This document shows, piece by piece, positions 8,919-19,919 of a DNA stretch of 64,000 bases. The stretch is taken from assembly GCF_013215705.1 (NCBI RefSeq), contig NZ_JABSQR010000009.1:144941-208940 (forward strand). Direction: 5' to 3'. A program made the position numbers and the translations under genes. The notes under the pieces were generated by a model. That model was not told the origin of the DNA and did no database searches. It worked only from the letters and a program-made list of their open reading frames with translations. The DNA comes from Moritella sp. (lineage in GTDB: Bacteria; Pseudomonadota; Gammaproteobacteria; Enterobacterales; Moritellaceae). The stretch's first letter is position 1; each line of letters opens with the position of its first letter.

Positions 8919-10259
8919 TTAGTTACCCGCAATCTGCATTGACTCTAATAGTGTCGAGCCCATGAGAATACTGCTGCGTATATCGATATCGTTACCGACA
9001 GCAACGAGGTTTTTGAACATATCCGTTAAGTTACCCGCAATAGTAATTTCATGCACAGGATACTGTAACTCACCATTTTCGACCCAGAAGCCTGACGCGC
9101 CACGGCTGTAATCACCGGTCACAATATTAACGCCCTGTCCCATCAATTCAGTCACTAACAAGCCAGTACCCATTTGGCGACACAGTTGGTCTAATGTTTC
9201 GCCTTTACCGGTGACGTTCCAGTTATGAATACCACCAGCATGACCGGTTGTTTGCATCCCTAATTTACGACCACTGTAACTGGTTAATAGGTAGCTCTTT
9301 AAAATACCTTGTTCTACCACATTTAAATCTTTAGTACGCACACCTTCAGCATCATACATCGATGAGGCTAATCCACCTTTAATGTGCGGACGTTCTTGAA
9401 TGTTTAACCACTCAGGGAAAATCTGCTCACCCAGCTTATCGAGCAAGAATGATGATTTACGGTATAAGCTACCACCACTGATGCCCATCACCAGTTGACC
9501 CATTAAGCTACTGGCAACATCGTGATGAAAAATCACCGGGACATTACAAGTATCAATCTTACGCGCGCCTAAGCGGTCTACAGTACGATTAACCGCTTCG
9601 GTGGCAATCTGCTCTGGCGTCCACAATTTACTTGCGTCACGCGCCATTGAGTAGCCGTAGTCACGTTCCATTGCGCCATCTTGTTCTGCAATCAATACCG
9701 AACTCATGCTGTGACGAGTACTGGCATAACCATTGACTAAACCATGGCTGTTGCCGTAAACCTTAATGCTGCTGTGGCTGGTAAAAGAGCCTTCACTATT
9801 GACGATACGTGAATCTTTCGCTAAGGCTAAACGCTCGGTCAGGCAAGCTTGTTCAATGGCATACTCAGGTTCGATCTTAATCGGATGACATAAATCTAAA
9901 TCTTCCGGTGCAAACGCCATCAGCTCAAAATCAGCTAAACCAGCAAATTCATCTTCCGCAGTATGTAAGGCGATATCTAACGCGGCGGCGACTGCGCTTT
10001 GAATTGCCGCTTCACTTAAGTCAGAGGTTGATGCATTACCTTTACGTTGACCGCGGTATACACAGATACCTAACGCGCCATCATGGTTGAATTCAACATT
10101 TTCAACTTCACCCATGCGTGTACTCACAGACAAACCCGTTTGTCGCGAAATAGCTACTTCGGCATCACTCGCGCCCGCCTTTTTGGCAAAATCGAGTGCT
10201 TGAGTAACGGCTAATTCCAATTTATTTTGTTCTAAAGTAATTTGCTGTTTTAAGTTCAT
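8919..10259 (-). CDS. pmbA: Metalloprotease PmbA (TldE)
   Basis: 446-residue member of the TldD/PmbA peptidase family. With TldD it forms the heterodimeric protease that matures microcin B17 and degrades the CcdA antitoxin in E. coli. This subunit lacks the HExxxH zinc motif seen in TldD, as expected for TldE. Characteristic stretches are GVNIVTGDYSRGASGFWVENGE and the GLSVSTRMGEVE start region. It is divergent from darP (yjgA), the same arrangement as in E. coli. No microcin operon is visible in this window, so the client here is unknown. Confidence 0.95.
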   Translation of the reverse strand: MNLKQQITLEQNKLELAVTQALDFAKKAGASDAEVAISRQTGLSVSTRMGEVENVEFNHDGALGICVYRGQRKGNASTSDLSEAAIQSAVAAALDIALHTAEDEFAGLADFELMAFAPEDLDLCHPIKIEPEYAIEQACLTERLALAKDSRIVNSEGSFTSHSSIKVYGNSHGLVNGYASTRHSMSSVLIAEQDGAMERDYGYSMARDASKLWTPEQIATEAVNRTVDRLGARKIDTCNVPVIFHHDVASSLMGQLVMGISGGSLYRKSSFLLDKLGEQIFPEWLNIQERPHIKGGLASSMYDAEGVRTKDLNVVEQGILKSYLLTSYSGRKLGMQTTGHAGGIHNWNVTGKGETLDQLCRQMGTGLLVTELMGQGVNIVTGDYSRGASGFWVENGELQYPVHEITIAGNLTDMFKNLVAVGNDIDIRSSILMGSTLLESMQIAGN

Positions 10260-10384
10260 GGGCTCGTTTCAATAAGTTATACTAGATTAAGCATACCATG
10301 TTGCGATAAAAATTCCTGCAGCAACTGCGCAATTAGCAATAAACTGATACAATTAACATATCAATCGTTTTGAAAAAGAATATT

Positions 10385-10936
10385 ATGAGCGTACAAGAAC
10401 GGAATATTACCAGCGAAAAGTCTTACCGACGTGCTGAAGACGACGAGCTATATCAAAGTCGTGCAAAAAATAAAATTGAAATTGCCGAGACACTGAAACT
10501 CGCTGGCGCGATATCTTTACTCAGTAAAGCAGAAATTGCCAAGATGGGTTTTTCTGAGCACTTACTCGCAGCGATTGTGACTGCAAGAAAAATTGCATTA
10601 CGTACAGATGCTTACAGTAGACATCTATCGCACATGAGCAAGATCATGCGTAGCGATGGTCTTGAAGCGATCCAAATGGCATACGATAAGATCACCAATA
10701 AACACAACCAAGCAACTATTGAGTTAAAAAAATTAGAGATGGTTCGTGATGAATTGGTTGCCGGTGGTGATACCGCGATCACTGCATTATTAGAAACATA
10801 TCCAAATGCTGATCGTCAGAAACTACGTCAATGGATCCGCCAAGTGAATAAAGAACTTAAAGCCGAAAAGCCGCTTAAAGCTGCCAAACCAAGCAAAGAG
10901 ATCTTTAAACACCTACGCGAAATTGCCGGTATATAA
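10385..10936 (+). CDS. darP: Ribosome biogenesis factor DarP (YjgA)
   Basis: 183-residue DUF615 protein that associates with late 50S precursors. The ATG at 10385 is preferred over a TTG at 10370 because it gives the E. coli length and follows the GAAAAAGAA tract. The protein is highly charged and helical, with VQERNITSEKSYRRAEDDE at the start, AEIAKMGFSEHLLAAIVTARKI near residue 50, and a basic C-terminal helix ending with FKHLREIAGI. It lies divergent from pmbA, a conserved pairing. Confidence 0.93.
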   Translation: MSVQERNITSEKSYRRAEDDELYQSRAKNKIEIAETLKLAGAISLLSKAEIAKMGFSEHLLAAIVTARKIALRTDAYSRHLSHMSKIMRSDGLEAIQMAYDKITNKHNQATIELKKLEMVRDELVAGGDTAITALLETYPNADRQKLRQWIRQVNKELKAEKPLKAAKPSKEIFKHLREIAGI

Positions 10937-10982
10937 TATTAATCTGCCATCTCAGCATAATTAATGTTTAAGCAGTATCAAC

Positions 10983-11028
10983 AATAAAGCCCTAACAAGT
11001 CATTTATATACTTGCTAGGGCTTTATTT
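10983..11028. terminator. Bidirectional terminator between darP and tldD
   Basis: AATAAAGCCCTA-ACAAG pairs with CTTG-CTAGGGCTTTATT around a loop of about ten bases, with one bulge in the stem. It lies between the convergent darP and tldD genes and is followed by T-rich sequence on both strands. Confidence 0.85.
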
Positions 11029-11055
11029 TTATCAAGTGGATGTCACAATAACAAA

Positions 11056-12504
11056 TTAGCGACTAGTGCCACCCACCGTCATGCTATCTAGTTTCAATGT
11101 CGGTTGACCAACACCTACCGGGATACTCTGACCTTCTTTGCCACAAATGCCCACACCTTTATCTAATTCTAGGTCGTTACCAACCATTGAGATGTGCTGC
11201 ATAGCTTCATGACCATTACCGATCAAGGTTGCCCCTTTAATTGGTGTAGTAATTTTACCATTTTCAATTAAATACGCTTCAGATGCAGAGAATACAAATT
11301 TACCCGAAGTAATATCAACTTGACCACCACCAAAGTTAGGCGCATAAATGCCCTTCTCAACCGTACTAATGATCTCTTCTGGGGTATGCTCGCCAGCTAA
11401 CATGTAGGTATTAGTCATACGCGGCATCGGTAAGTGAGCAAATGATTCACGACGACCATTACCCGTAGACTCCACACCCATTAAACGCGCGTTAAGCTTG
11501 TCTTGCATGTAACCTTTCAAAATACCGTTTTCAATCAGCATGGTATTTTGTGTTACCGTACCTTCATCATCGATATTTAATGAGCCACGACGGTTGGCTA
11601 AGGTGCCATTATCCACAATAGTACACAGTGAAGACGCCACTTTTTCGCCAATTTTACCTGCGTAAGCCGAGGTACCTTTACGGTTAAAATCACCTTCGAG
11701 ACCATGCCCCACTGCTTCATGTAATAATACCCCAGGCCAACCAGCGCCAAGCACCACAGGCATAGGGCCAGCAGGCGCATCAATAGCATCAATATTGACT
11801 AACGCTTGACGCACTGCATCTTTGGCATAGCTAAATGCACGTTGCAGACCATCCACGTCATCTAAGAAGTAATCAAAACCATAACGGCCACCGCCACCCG
11901 CACCACCCCGTTCACGTTTACCATTTTTCTCAATCAACACCGAACAGTTCATGCGTACTAATGGGCGAATATCCGCCGCCAGTGTACCATCTGTTGCTGC
12001 GACCAAGATCTCTTCGTATACCGCTGATAAGCTCACGCTCACTTGCGTGACGTGCGAGTCTAATGAACGCGCGTACACATCCATTTCATGTAATAAGTCA
12101 ATTTTACGCTGTCTATCCATGCTAGTTAATGGATCGAGTGGCTGATAGATTTCACTACCTTGTGGTTTGCTCCACGCTTTAACTTTACCTTCACCACCGC
12201 TTGCCGCAATACCACGTGCCGCTTTGGCAGACTGAGTTAAGGCGTTTAAACTGATCTCATCAGAATAAGCAAAACCGGTTTTCTCGCCCGATACTGCACG
12301 CACGCCGACACCTTTCTCGATGTTAAACGAACCTTCTTTGACGATACCGTCTTCTAATCCCCAAGACTCATGTTTGCACGCTTGGAAATAAAGATCACCA
12401 TAATCAAGTTGATTACCCATCAATAATGATAATGTATTCTGCAGCTTATCTAAGTTTAGATCCGCTGGCAGTAAAATTGAATTTTCGACTTGTTCAAATC
12501 TCAT
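11056..12504 (-). CDS. tldD: Metalloprotease TldD
   Basis: Catalytic subunit of the TldD/TldE protease, 482 aa. The zinc-binding motif HEAVGH is at residues 262-267 in the context [17 protein letters not shown], and the third ligand region [21 protein letters not shown] sequence lies in the C-terminal third. It is separated from its partner pmbA by darP but on the same strand. Upstream lies the nitrilase gene, with an 8-base gap, so it is probably the last gene of the rng-yhdP-nit-tldD run. Confidence 0.95.
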   Translation of the reverse strand: MRFEQVENSILLPADLNLDKLQNTLSLLMGNQLDYGDLYFQACKHESWGLEDGIVKEGSFNIEKGVGVRAVSGEKTGFAYSDEISLNALTQSAKAARGIAASGGEGKVKAWSKPQGSEIYQPLDPLTSMDRQRKIDLLHEMDVYARSLDSHVTQVSVSLSAVYEEILVAATDGTLAADIRPLVRMNCSVLIEKNGKRERGGAGGGGRYGFDYFLDDVDGLQRAFSYAKDAVRQALVNIDAIDAPAGPMPVVLGAGWPGVLLHEAVGHGLEGDFNRKGTSAYAGKIGEKVASSLCTIVDNGTLANRRGSLNIDDEGTVTQNTMLIENGILKGYMQDKLNARLMGVESTGNGRRESFAHLPMPRMTNTYMLAGEHTPEEIISTVEKGIYAPNFGGGQVDITSGKFVFSASEAYLIENGKITTPIKGATLIGNGHEAMQHISMVGNDLELDKGVGICGKEGQSIPVGVGQPTLKLDSMTVGGTSR

Positions 12505-12512
12505 CTGAGTTG

Positions 12513-13385
12513 TTACTCTTTATTTTTCAAGCTCGCCGTAAAGCGCGCGTGTTGTAAAATCGGTATATCAGTACGTATTTGTACTAACTTATGTTTGTCT
12601 AATCGCGCACAACTAATGCCGCATGCCGACGTTTGCTGAGCCAGAATGTCGCCCCAAGGGTCTAAGATAACAGAGTGGCCCCAAGTATGACGGTTATGGC
12701 CGTGATCACCCACCTGATTCGCCGCTAACACGTAGCATTGATTTTCTATTGCCCGGGCTTGTAAGAAAGGTAACCAGTGCGATTTACCGGTCGCATAAGT
12801 AAATGCAGCCGGTAATAATAAAACATCCACGTTCGCCACACTGAGTACCCGAAATAATTCTGGAAACCGTAAGTCATAACAGATCGCCATACCAAATTTA
12901 ATATCACCGGCAGTAAAGGTCGCAATCCGATCACCGGCAATAAAGCTATCTGACTCTTTATATACTTGTGTCGTTGAACCGGTGTTAACTTGGCTATCAC
13001 TCGCGGCGACAGATACGCTTGGCACGTGCGCATCAAATAAGTGGATCTTATTGTAATGTTGCACCAATTCCCCATTGGGGTCAAATGCTAAACTGGTGGT
13101 ATAAATACGATCATCAATATTACTAAGAATAGGAAAAGAACCCGCAACCAGCCAACATTGATACTGCTTAGCCCAGTTGGCAAGTTGCTGTTGTACCGGA
13201 CCTTCGCCTAATGGCTCGGCATGGGTTAAATAATCATCACGATGGGAAAATAAGGCAAAGTTCTCCGGTAATAATATCAAGGTCGGGGCAACCTGAGTAT
13301 TAATCAATGCCAATTGCGAGGCCACATACGCTAAGTTTGCTGCAATATCAGCACCCGAGGTCATCTGCATCGCCACTAATTGCAT
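12513..13385 (-). CDS. Nitrilase-superfamily amidase (Nit1/YbeM-like)
   Basis: Carbon-nitrogen hydrolase of 290 aa. The catalytic triad is visible as Glu41 (LLPENFALF), Lys113 (HYNKIHLFD) and Cys169 ([13 protein letters not shown]). The last motif is typical of the Nit branch that hydrolyses deaminated glutathione, a metabolite-repair reaction; this substrate is inferred from the branch and not shown by the sequence. The start ATG overlaps the yhdP stop by one base (TAATG), so it is translated from the same mRNA. Placement between yhdP and tldD is seen in other marine gammaproteobacteria. Confidence 0.88.
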   Translation of the reverse strand: MQLVAMQMTSGADIAANLAYVASQLALINTQVAPTLILLPENFALFSHRDDYLTHAEPLGEGPVQQQLANWAKQYQCWLVAGSFPILSNIDDRIYTTSLAFDPNGELVQHYNKIHLFDAHVPSVSVAASDSQVNTGSTTQVYKESDSFIAGDRIATFTAGDIKFGMAICYDLRFPELFRVLSVANVDVLLLPAAFTYATGKSHWLPFLQARAIENQCYVLAANQVGDHGHNRHTWGHSVILDPWGDILAQQTSACGISCARLDKHKLVQIRTDIPILQHARFTASLKNKE

Positions 13386-16300
13386 TATTTATTCCCCGTT
13401 CTTTTCGGCCCTGCAGCATTAATCAATTTATCAGGCACCGTAATCGCTTGTTGATTACGTTTTACTTCGGTAAATACCGGATTATCAAGATCACCGCTGA
13501 CGTTAAATTTAAGTTCAGTGATCACCTCTACCACGGGCTCGAGTAATTTCGACAGTGCAAAAACAGCCAATGCAGTGGTCGGCGTTACCGCAAACGCAGT
13601 CAATATCGGTAAACTCGAGGTCACATCTGGAAAGAAACTTAAATTATAATTGATGGTCTCCGTCACCAAATCAATATAGCCGTTACCGGTAATTTTACCG
13701 CTACTGGAATTAAGTAAAAAATCGCTATTATTAATCGCGCCATCGGCAATCTGTAACGAGGCCTGCATTGATGAGTACGGTAAGCCGTCATTAAACACAT
13801 CACTAAAGTCTAAACTTAATCGCTTCACCAATGACTGTAAACTCAGCACACTTAAGAAGCGGGTGCCTTTGTCACTGACATTCGTGATCCGCCCTGCTTG
13901 AGTTGTTATCGTCGCGTAACCCTTCAGAGATTCAACATCAACATCGAAGGGCTGATCTTGCCAAGCTAAACGAAAATCGACCTCTGCAGGCGTCTTCGCT
14001 AACGGACTAATTAGCCCTAACCCCGTCATAAATTCTTCGATACTCTTGGTTTTTAATTCACCTTGAAATTGCGTGGCTTGCTTACCTTGCTCATCAGTAA
14101 ACCAGCGCCCGGTCATCGCGACTGTTGAATGTTCCATATCAATATCAAGGGCTTTAAGTGTCAATCCAAACGCGTTCTTAGTCACTTCTACGGATGTACT
14201 GCCTAAATTAATTGCCCCCAGAATACAGGCACCACAATTGAAGTTGAAACCAGGAACATCTTGCCAGACGAGTGTTGTGGCTTTGGCTTCTTGCGCGACA
14301 TCTGCATCATCAATGACATCTGACGGCAATACCAGATCAGGTAAATAGAGATAATCAAAGTCGATCTTGATATTACCGATATCCGGAATAACCACCGAAC
14401 CATTAAACTCACTCGCTTTAAACTCGATCCCCCAGTTACGATAACCTTTGGTCGCCGTTATCGTTACATCATCCAAAGGCTGTTGATAGTAAATCGTATT
14501 TGCTACCGCGATTTTAATTGAGGATAAGGGCTCTACCGCACTACTCACATCAAATTCACTCTCAGGTAAACCGCTATACCATAATTGCCACTCGGCGATA
14601 TCAATATTATCAACATTAACCACCATCGCATTAGCGGTATCGCTGATCAGCAGCTTGTCAGCATTACCAATTTGTACTAACGATTGGATCAAGGCTACAT
14701 TATCATCGGCGTAATTAACTTGCCCAGAGAAATACAAGATATCACTGCTATTTAACTGGATATGGGCTTGTTTATCATTACCAACCACAGAGATATCGGT
14801 TGGCCAATCCTGATTAGCCAGTTTTGCTAACGGCAACGGTAAATCGAGTTCAAACTGAGTCAAATCACTTTGCACATCAAATTCATAATTAAAGCCTTGC
14901 TCAGGAAAACGCATATTTAATGTGCCTTTCCAATTCACATCACCAGACACATATTGCTGGTATGCGGGCATTAACTGTGCCATCACCTTGTCACTAGACC
15001 AACGCCCTGCCAGTTCAACATTCACTTGATAATCATTATGGTTCTGCATGGTACTAAAATTAATATCAAGCGGTTCACCGAGCAATTTTGCGGTGAACGG
15101 GCTGGATAACAGGCCATCATCAGAAAATTTGAAACGACCCTGCACATTCGTCAAGGTTAATGCTAATGCGGGAAAGTAAATACTGTCATCGACCAAGTCT
15201 ATGTCACCTTTGACCGTGACTTGGTCATCGTCGGTGAATGGAATAACCAGATCGAGTGTACCGGTTATATCACCGCTAACTTGCAGACTGTTCAATGCAG
15301 CCGTTACTTCTGGTAACGGACTTAAATCAATAAGCGCCTTGGCTTGCTTGCCGGTGGTTTTAAACTGCGCCTGAATACCAAGCGCTTTGACGTCACTTAA
15401 GTTTGGTAATTGTAAATCCACTCGCGATAAGGCAAGCGGCCCCAGGTTACCTTTACGGGATGACATAAATAGATCATCATTGTGAAATAATAATGCTAAC
15501 TGTAATTCGGTTAAGCTTGGCCATTGTGGATCAAATTTAAACTCAGCATCAACGACATTTAAGCGCGTCTGAAATATGCCATCACCTTGAGAATAAGGAT
15601 AATTGGCAAACTCACCAAACCATAATAATTGACCATTATCCGCATGCCCTTGTTTTAAAGCACCGCGAAGGTAATCAATGAGTGTTTCCCCCATATACGC
15701 CGTTGGGTAGTAGTAATATACTTTACTGGCATCACGTAATGTTAACTCGCCAGCAAGGCTGAGAAATGGCGCCGCATTGCCCGGAATATCTAATAAAAAT
15801 TGACTCTCGACTACCAGTTCTGGGGTATCAACAAATACCTTATCGGCGATAATTTCAATACCAGAACGGCTAAACGTACCGGCTACATCAGTATTGCCAT
15901 AGCGCTGCCAAGTCAGCTCAGTGGAAAACTGATTCACCCGAATATTTTGGTCTAAGTATTGTGTTAAATCTAATACCGTATCCTGCATAGCAATACTGAT
16001 CTTGCCGCTATTTAAGTTACCCGACACCGCAATATCAACATTGTCGATACCCGGGAAACCCTGCCAACTTTGTAACTGCAGATCTTCCACTTGTAACTGA
16101 TAACGCAACTGAGTCCAATCTTGCATTGGGATCTTAACTTTAATGTCACGCACTAGGCCATGTGGATACAGGGTTTTAAGATCATTAAACAAAGCGTCAT
16201 CAACATGACGTGACAAGGCCACAATCGGCGCCAACTTAGACAGCTCAACTTGATTAACAAAAGCAAACAGTTCATTGCCTTGCTGCCTGACTTGCAAATC

Positions 16301-17287
16301 AAGCCGTGGCCAGACAATACCATTAGTCACTAGCGCTAAATCACGGCTATCCAATTGCCAACCAGCATCCGTTAACTGCCATTCCAGCTCTCCCCCCCAT
16401 ATACTCAGGTTTTGTTGGAGGTTAGCACTTGTCCAAGTAAATGCTGAAGGTTGTAACTTTAATAATGCCGATGTCGGTTTATTGCTAACAATATCAATCC
16501 AACTTTCAAAACTTAATGCGCCTTGTTTTAAGCCTTCTCGTTTAAACAATACCTTTTCAAACCAACTAGATAAACTCATGTTCTCAGCTTGCACATAAAC
16601 CTGACCACTGACATTGGTTAAATCATGTTTGGCACTGGTAACATCAACCATGATGCGTAAATTGTTATCATCAATATCATCATTAATGTATGCCCAACCT
16701 TCGCCTCGATGACGATTGCCTTGATTTAACCAAGCAAACTCTGGAATATGAATGATCTTTTCTTCACCCGCAGGGGTTAATATCCGTAGATTACTATTGG
16801 TTAATTCAAAATGCGTAAGTTGACGTAAAAATACATCAAGCAGACGGGTTAATTCGGGAGAGGCAAATTTAGAGTCTTTTTCGTCAGCATCCTGAAACGG
16901 GGAAAGGGGTAATTTTATCTGCACGCCATCTAAGATCAGATTATCGACCAGCAGTTTTTGTTCTAATATACTGTTCCAAAAGTCAATACTGATCTTGATC
17001 CGTTCTACGTCAAAGTCATACGGCAATGACTCATCAAACTTAACGTCTAAGGTATTAATAATTAATACCGGGCCGAATTTATACCAGCCCGCATCAATAC
17101 TTTGTACTTCAATACTCACCGATTGATCCGCCACCAGCCAATCAATCACCCGATCATGATATTGATTCAGGTAGGGTAAACTCGCCCGTAGCAGACTAAT
17201 CGAAACCGCAGAAAAAACAGCTAAGCAGGCAAAAGTATAAAGGCATATTTTACCACATCTTCTTAACCAATTTCGTTTCCCTGCCAC
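13385..17287 (-). CDS. yhdP: AsmA-like envelope protein YhdP
   Basis: Very large (1300 aa) inner-membrane-anchored, periplasm-facing protein of the AsmA/TamB/YhdP group, implicated in moving phospholipid toward the outer membrane. A single transmembrane segment near residues 14-34 is followed by a long beta-rich repeat structure and the C-terminal AsmA-like region (DGAINNSDFLLNSSSGKITGNGYIDL). The start is a GTG one base after the rng stop; no ribosome binding site stands out, which suggests coupling to rng. Order rng-yhdP-tldD is conserved with E. coli, here with the nitrilase gene inserted. Confidence 0.93.
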   Translation of the reverse strand: MAGKRNWLRRCGKICLYTFACLAVFSAVSISLLRASLPYLNQYHDRVIDWLVADQSVSIEVQSIDAGWYKFGPVLIINTLDVKFDESLPYDFDVERIKISIDFWNSILEQKLLVDNLILDGVQIKLPLSPFQDADEKDSKFASPELTRLLDVFLRQLTHFELTNSNLRILTPAGEEKIIHIPEFAWLNQGNRHRGEGWAYINDDIDDNNLRIMVDVTSAKHDLTNVSGQVYVQAENMSLSSWFEKVLFKREGLKQGALSFESWIDIVSNKPTSALLKLQPSAFTWTSANLQQNLSIWGGELEWQLTDAGWQLDSRDLALVTNGIVWPRLDLQVRQQGNELFAFVNQVELSKLAPIVALSRHVDDALFNDLKTLYPHGLVRDIKVKIPMQDWTQLRYQLQVEDLQLQSWQGFPGIDNVDIAVSGNLNSGKISIAMQDTVLDLTQYLDQNIRVNQFSTELTWQRYGNTDVAGTFSRSGIEIIADKVFVDTPELVVESQFLLDIPGNAAPFLSLAGELTLRDASKVYYYYPTAYMGETLIDYLRGALKQGHADNGQLLWFGEFANYPYSQGDGIFQTRLNVVDAEFKFDPQWPSLTELQLALLFHNDDLFMSSRKGNLGPLALSRVDLQLPNLSDVKALGIQAQFKTTGKQAKALIDLSPLPEVTAALNSLQVSGDITGTLDLVIPFTDDDQVTVKGDIDLVDDSIYFPALALTLTNVQGRFKFSDDGLLSSPFTAKLLGEPLDINFSTMQNHNDYQVNVELAGRWSSDKVMAQLMPAYQQYVSGDVNWKGTLNMRFPEQGFNYEFDVQSDLTQFELDLPLPLAKLANQDWPTDISVVGNDKQAHIQLNSSDILYFSGQVNYADDNVALIQSLVQIGNADKLLISDTANAMVVNVDNIDIAEWQLWYSGLPESEFDVSSAVEPLSSIKIAVANTIYYQQPLDDVTITATKGYRNWGIEFKASEFNGSVVIPDIGNIKIDFDYLYLPDLVLPSDVIDDADVAQEAKATTLVWQDVPGFNFNCGACILGAINLGSTSVEVTKNAFGLTLKALDIDMEHSTVAMTGRWFTDEQGKQATQFQGELKTKSIEEFMTGLGLISPLAKTPAEVDFRLAWQDQPFDVDVESLKGYATITTQAGRITNVSDKGTRFLSVLSLQSLVKRLSLDFSDVFNDGLPYSSMQASLQIADGAINNSDFLLNSSSGKITGNGYIDLVTETINYNLSFFPDVTSSLPILTAFAVTPTTALAVFALSKLLEPVVEVITELKFNVSGDLDNPVFTEVKRNQQAITVPDKLINAAGPKRTGNK

Positions 17288-17288
17288 G

Positions 17289-18764
17289 TTACATCATTAC
17301 CACATCAAACTGCTCTTGTAAGTACAGAGGTTCAGCTTTGATCTTCACCTGTTTACCCATAAACAATTCCAATTCCGCAATACTGTGAGATTCTTCTTTT
17401 TCAATATACTCAGCAACGGCGACAGACGCATAGACGTTAAATTGGTCCGCATCGTAAGCACGATTAACACGCGTTACTTCACGGAATATCTCATAACATA
17501 CCGTTTCCACCGTTTTCACCGAACCGCGACCGTCACACGTAGGACAATCAGAACATAACACATGCTCTAATGATTCACGGGTACGTTTACGGGTCATTTC
17601 AACTAGCCCCAGTGCCGAGAAATCATGGGTATTGGTTTTGGCGCGATCATGACTTAATGCCGCCTCTAAACATTCCATCACCCGACGGCGATGCTCCGAA
17701 CTTTGCATGTCAATAAAGTCGATGATAATAATACCCCCCAGATTACGTAATCTCAGCTGTCGTGCAATCGCTTGGGTTGATTCCACATTGGTATTAAAAA
17801 TAGTATCTTCAAGATTACGATGGCCAACAAAAGCACCGGTATTAATATCTATCGTGGTCATTGCTTCAGTCTGATCAATAATTAAATAACCACCTGACTT
17901 TAACGTTACTTTTCGCTCTAAAGCACGCTGAGATTCATTTTCCACATCGTACATTTCAAAGATCGGACGCTCACCCGTATAGAGTTCTAACGCACTGACT
18001 AATTCAGGCACATAGGATTCGGTGAATTCACATAACTCAGTATAGGCAAGCCGAGAATCGACCCTGATCTTATCCAGTGGTGAACCCACAAAATCACGAA
18101 TAATACGGAATGCTAATGAGGGATCTTGATACAACATACTCGCACTAGGATTACTTCGTTGACGCTGTAGCACTTTGCTCCATAAACGTTTTAAGTAAGC
18201 GATATCTTGTTCGATTTCTTTATCACGCACACCATCCGCGGCCGTGCGAATAATATAACCACCAAGCTCATCGACCTGAGCTTCGGTGATAGCTTTTAAG
18301 CGACTACGCTCTTCTTCACAATCAATACGTTGTGAGACACCCACGTGCGAACTGCCCGGCATAAACACTAAATAGCGCGAAGGCAGGGTAATATCGGTGG
18401 TGAGACGTGCACCTTTGGTGCCCATCGGATCTTTCACCACTTGTACGGTGATATCCTGACCTTGACGTACTAGCTGAGAAATATCAGCGACTTTAAAATG
18501 CTTTTTTTCACCCGCAGCAACACATTCGGTATGCGGGACAATATCCGATGCATGTAAAAATGCCGCTTTATCAAGACCAATATCAATAAATGCAGCCTGC
18601 ATGCCCGGTAATACCCGACTTACTTTACCTTTATAGATATTACCCACGATGCCACGTTTCGCTTCTCGCTCTACATGTATTTCTTGTAATATGCCATTTT
18701 CAATCAAGGCAACACGTGTTTCGCTCGGGGTGACATTTACTAATAACTCTGTCGTTTGACCCAT
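17289..18764 (-). CDS. rng: Ribonuclease G
   Basis: Endoribonuclease of the RNase E/G family, 491 aa, needed for 16S rRNA 5'-end maturation and for some mRNA decay. It has an S1 domain near residues 35-125, the DNase I-like catalytic core with the Asp residues of TVDINTGAF-type sequence (here TIDINTGAFVG) and IIIDFIDM, and the zinc-link CPTC motif near residue 410. It lacks the long C-terminal scaffold of RNase E and ends with the RNase G-type QFDVVMM. It sits in the conserved mreBCD-maf-rng cluster. Confidence 0.97.
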   Translation of the reverse strand: MGQTTELLVNVTPSETRVALIENGILQEIHVEREAKRGIVGNIYKGKVSRVLPGMQAAFIDIGLDKAAFLHASDIVPHTECVAAGEKKHFKVADISQLVRQGQDITVQVVKDPMGTKGARLTTDITLPSRYLVFMPGSSHVGVSQRIDCEEERSRLKAITEAQVDELGGYIIRTAADGVRDKEIEQDIAYLKRLWSKVLQRQRSNPSASMLYQDPSLAFRIIRDFVGSPLDKIRVDSRLAYTELCEFTESYVPELVSALELYTGERPIFEMYDVENESQRALERKVTLKSGGYLIIDQTEAMTTIDINTGAFVGHRNLEDTIFNTNVESTQAIARQLRLRNLGGIIIIDFIDMQSSEHRRRVMECLEAALSHDRAKTNTHDFSALGLVEMTRKRTRESLEHVLCSDCPTCDGRGSVKTVETVCYEIFREVTRVNRAYDADQFNVYASVAVAEYIEKEESHSIAELELFMGKQVKIKAEPLYLQEQFDVVMM

Positions 18765-18780
18765 ATTATTTAGCCCTTCA

Positions 18781-19398
18781 TTACTTATTCTGTTCTGCCT
18801 TAAAGGCTTGAATTAATTGCTCGGTTTGCATTAATGGTAAGCCGACAACAGCGCTATAACTGCCGCTCAGATGACTGACGAATTTACCTGCAAGACCTTG
18901 AATTGCATAACTACCGGCTTTATCACTGGGTTCACCAGTACGCCAATAATCATGCATTTCAGCGCGTGATATTGCTCTAAACTGTACTTGAGTGGTGACG
19001 AGTTCAACCCAGCAACGCGTGCTATCGGCCAGCGCAACAGCGGTCATCACGTCATGTTCATGACCTGATAATAAACTTAACATCCGAATCGAATCTGCTT
19101 CATCAACCGGTTTTTCTAATACTTGTCCGGCATAGACGACGATGGTGTCAGCACCTAACACCACGTATTCAGCGGCGGTATTCATATTAACCTGTGTTGC
19201 GTGCGACTTGATTAACGCAGCAACACCCGCTTGCGCTTTATCCCGAGCGAGGCGTGACACATAATCAGGCGCTAATTCGCCCACTTGCTGTTGCTCTTCT
19301 ACATCGACGGATAATACCGAGAATTCAACGCCGATTTGAGTTAATAACTCACGGCGACGTGGCGACTGCGACGCTAAATACATATTTATCTGTTTCAT
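18781..19398 (-). CDS. Maf-family nucleoside triphosphate pyrophosphatase (YhdE)
   Basis: 205-residue Maf/HAM1-type house-cleaning enzyme; the YhdE branch hydrolyses dTTP, UTP and modified pyrimidine nucleotides. The signature ASQSPRRRELL lies at residues 9-19, VLGADTIV near residue 80, and SYAIQGLAGKFVSHLSGSYSAVVGLPL near the C-terminus. It is one gene of the mreCD-maf-rng run and overlaps nothing. A Maf-type inhibitor role in septation is known for the Bacillus homologue but is not implied here. Confidence 0.93.
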   Translation of the reverse strand: MKQINMYLASQSPRRRELLTQIGVEFSVLSVDVEEQQQVGELAPDYVSRLARDKAQAGVAALIKSHATQVNMNTAAEYVVLGADTIVVYAGQVLEKPVDEADSIRMLSLLSGHEHDVMTAVALADSTRCWVELVTTQVQFRAISRAEMHDYWRTGEPSDKAGSYAIQGLAGKFVSHLSGSYSAVVGLPLMQTEQLIQAFKAEQNK

Positions 19399-19436
19399 CT
19401 TATTATTTTCTACTCAATTAAGCTATCTTCAGGCCA

Positions 19437-19919
19437 TTATCTAATCGCAAATTGACGACGTATTTTCCGTAAAATCAAGAATATCCATGGCCATATTAGC
19501 ATCGTGGTTAAGATTGACCATAAGTACATAGGTGTTATCGAGATGTCGAAAAGTAATTTTTCAGCCCAGAATATGATTAACTTATTCAGCATCGTTAAAA
19601 AGCCAACAATTAATGCTTGCTGCCATAACGATATGTTCCGGATCAACCGATGATTCATCACGATAATATAGATAACAATAGACAAGGCCAAGGAGTGGAT
19701 CCCTAACGGTGCACCTAATAATATATCTAGCGTTAACCCGGTGATCCAGGCATATCCAATACTGACGCGATATGGCAGTGCCATGCACCAATAACCCAAT
19801 ACCAATAACAGCCAATCAGGGCGAAAATGATTGAAAGGCTCGGGCACAGGTAGTGCCGTGATTAATAACGCAATGATTAAGGTTAGGATTATTTTAAAAC
19901 GACCGTTCGCAGCTGTCAT
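19437..19919 (-). CDS. mreD: Rod-shape determining protein MreD
   Basis: Integral membrane protein of 160 aa with five or so hydrophobic helices and short charged loops; part of the elongasome with MreB, MreC, RodA and PBP2. The RPDWLLLVLGYWCMALPYRVSIGYAWITG-like stretch, with family-typical TGLTLDILLGAPLGIHSL following, supports MreD over a generic membrane protein. The start overlaps the mreC stop by 4 bases, which implies coupled translation. Confidence 0.94.
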   Translation of the reverse strand: MTAANGRFKIILTLIIALLITALPVPEPFNHFRPDWLLLVLGYWCMALPYRVSIGYAWITGLTLDILLGAPLGIHSLALSIVIYIIVMNHRLIRNISLWQQALIVGFLTMLNKLIIFWAEKLLFDISITPMYLWSILTTMLIWPWIFLILRKIRRQFAIR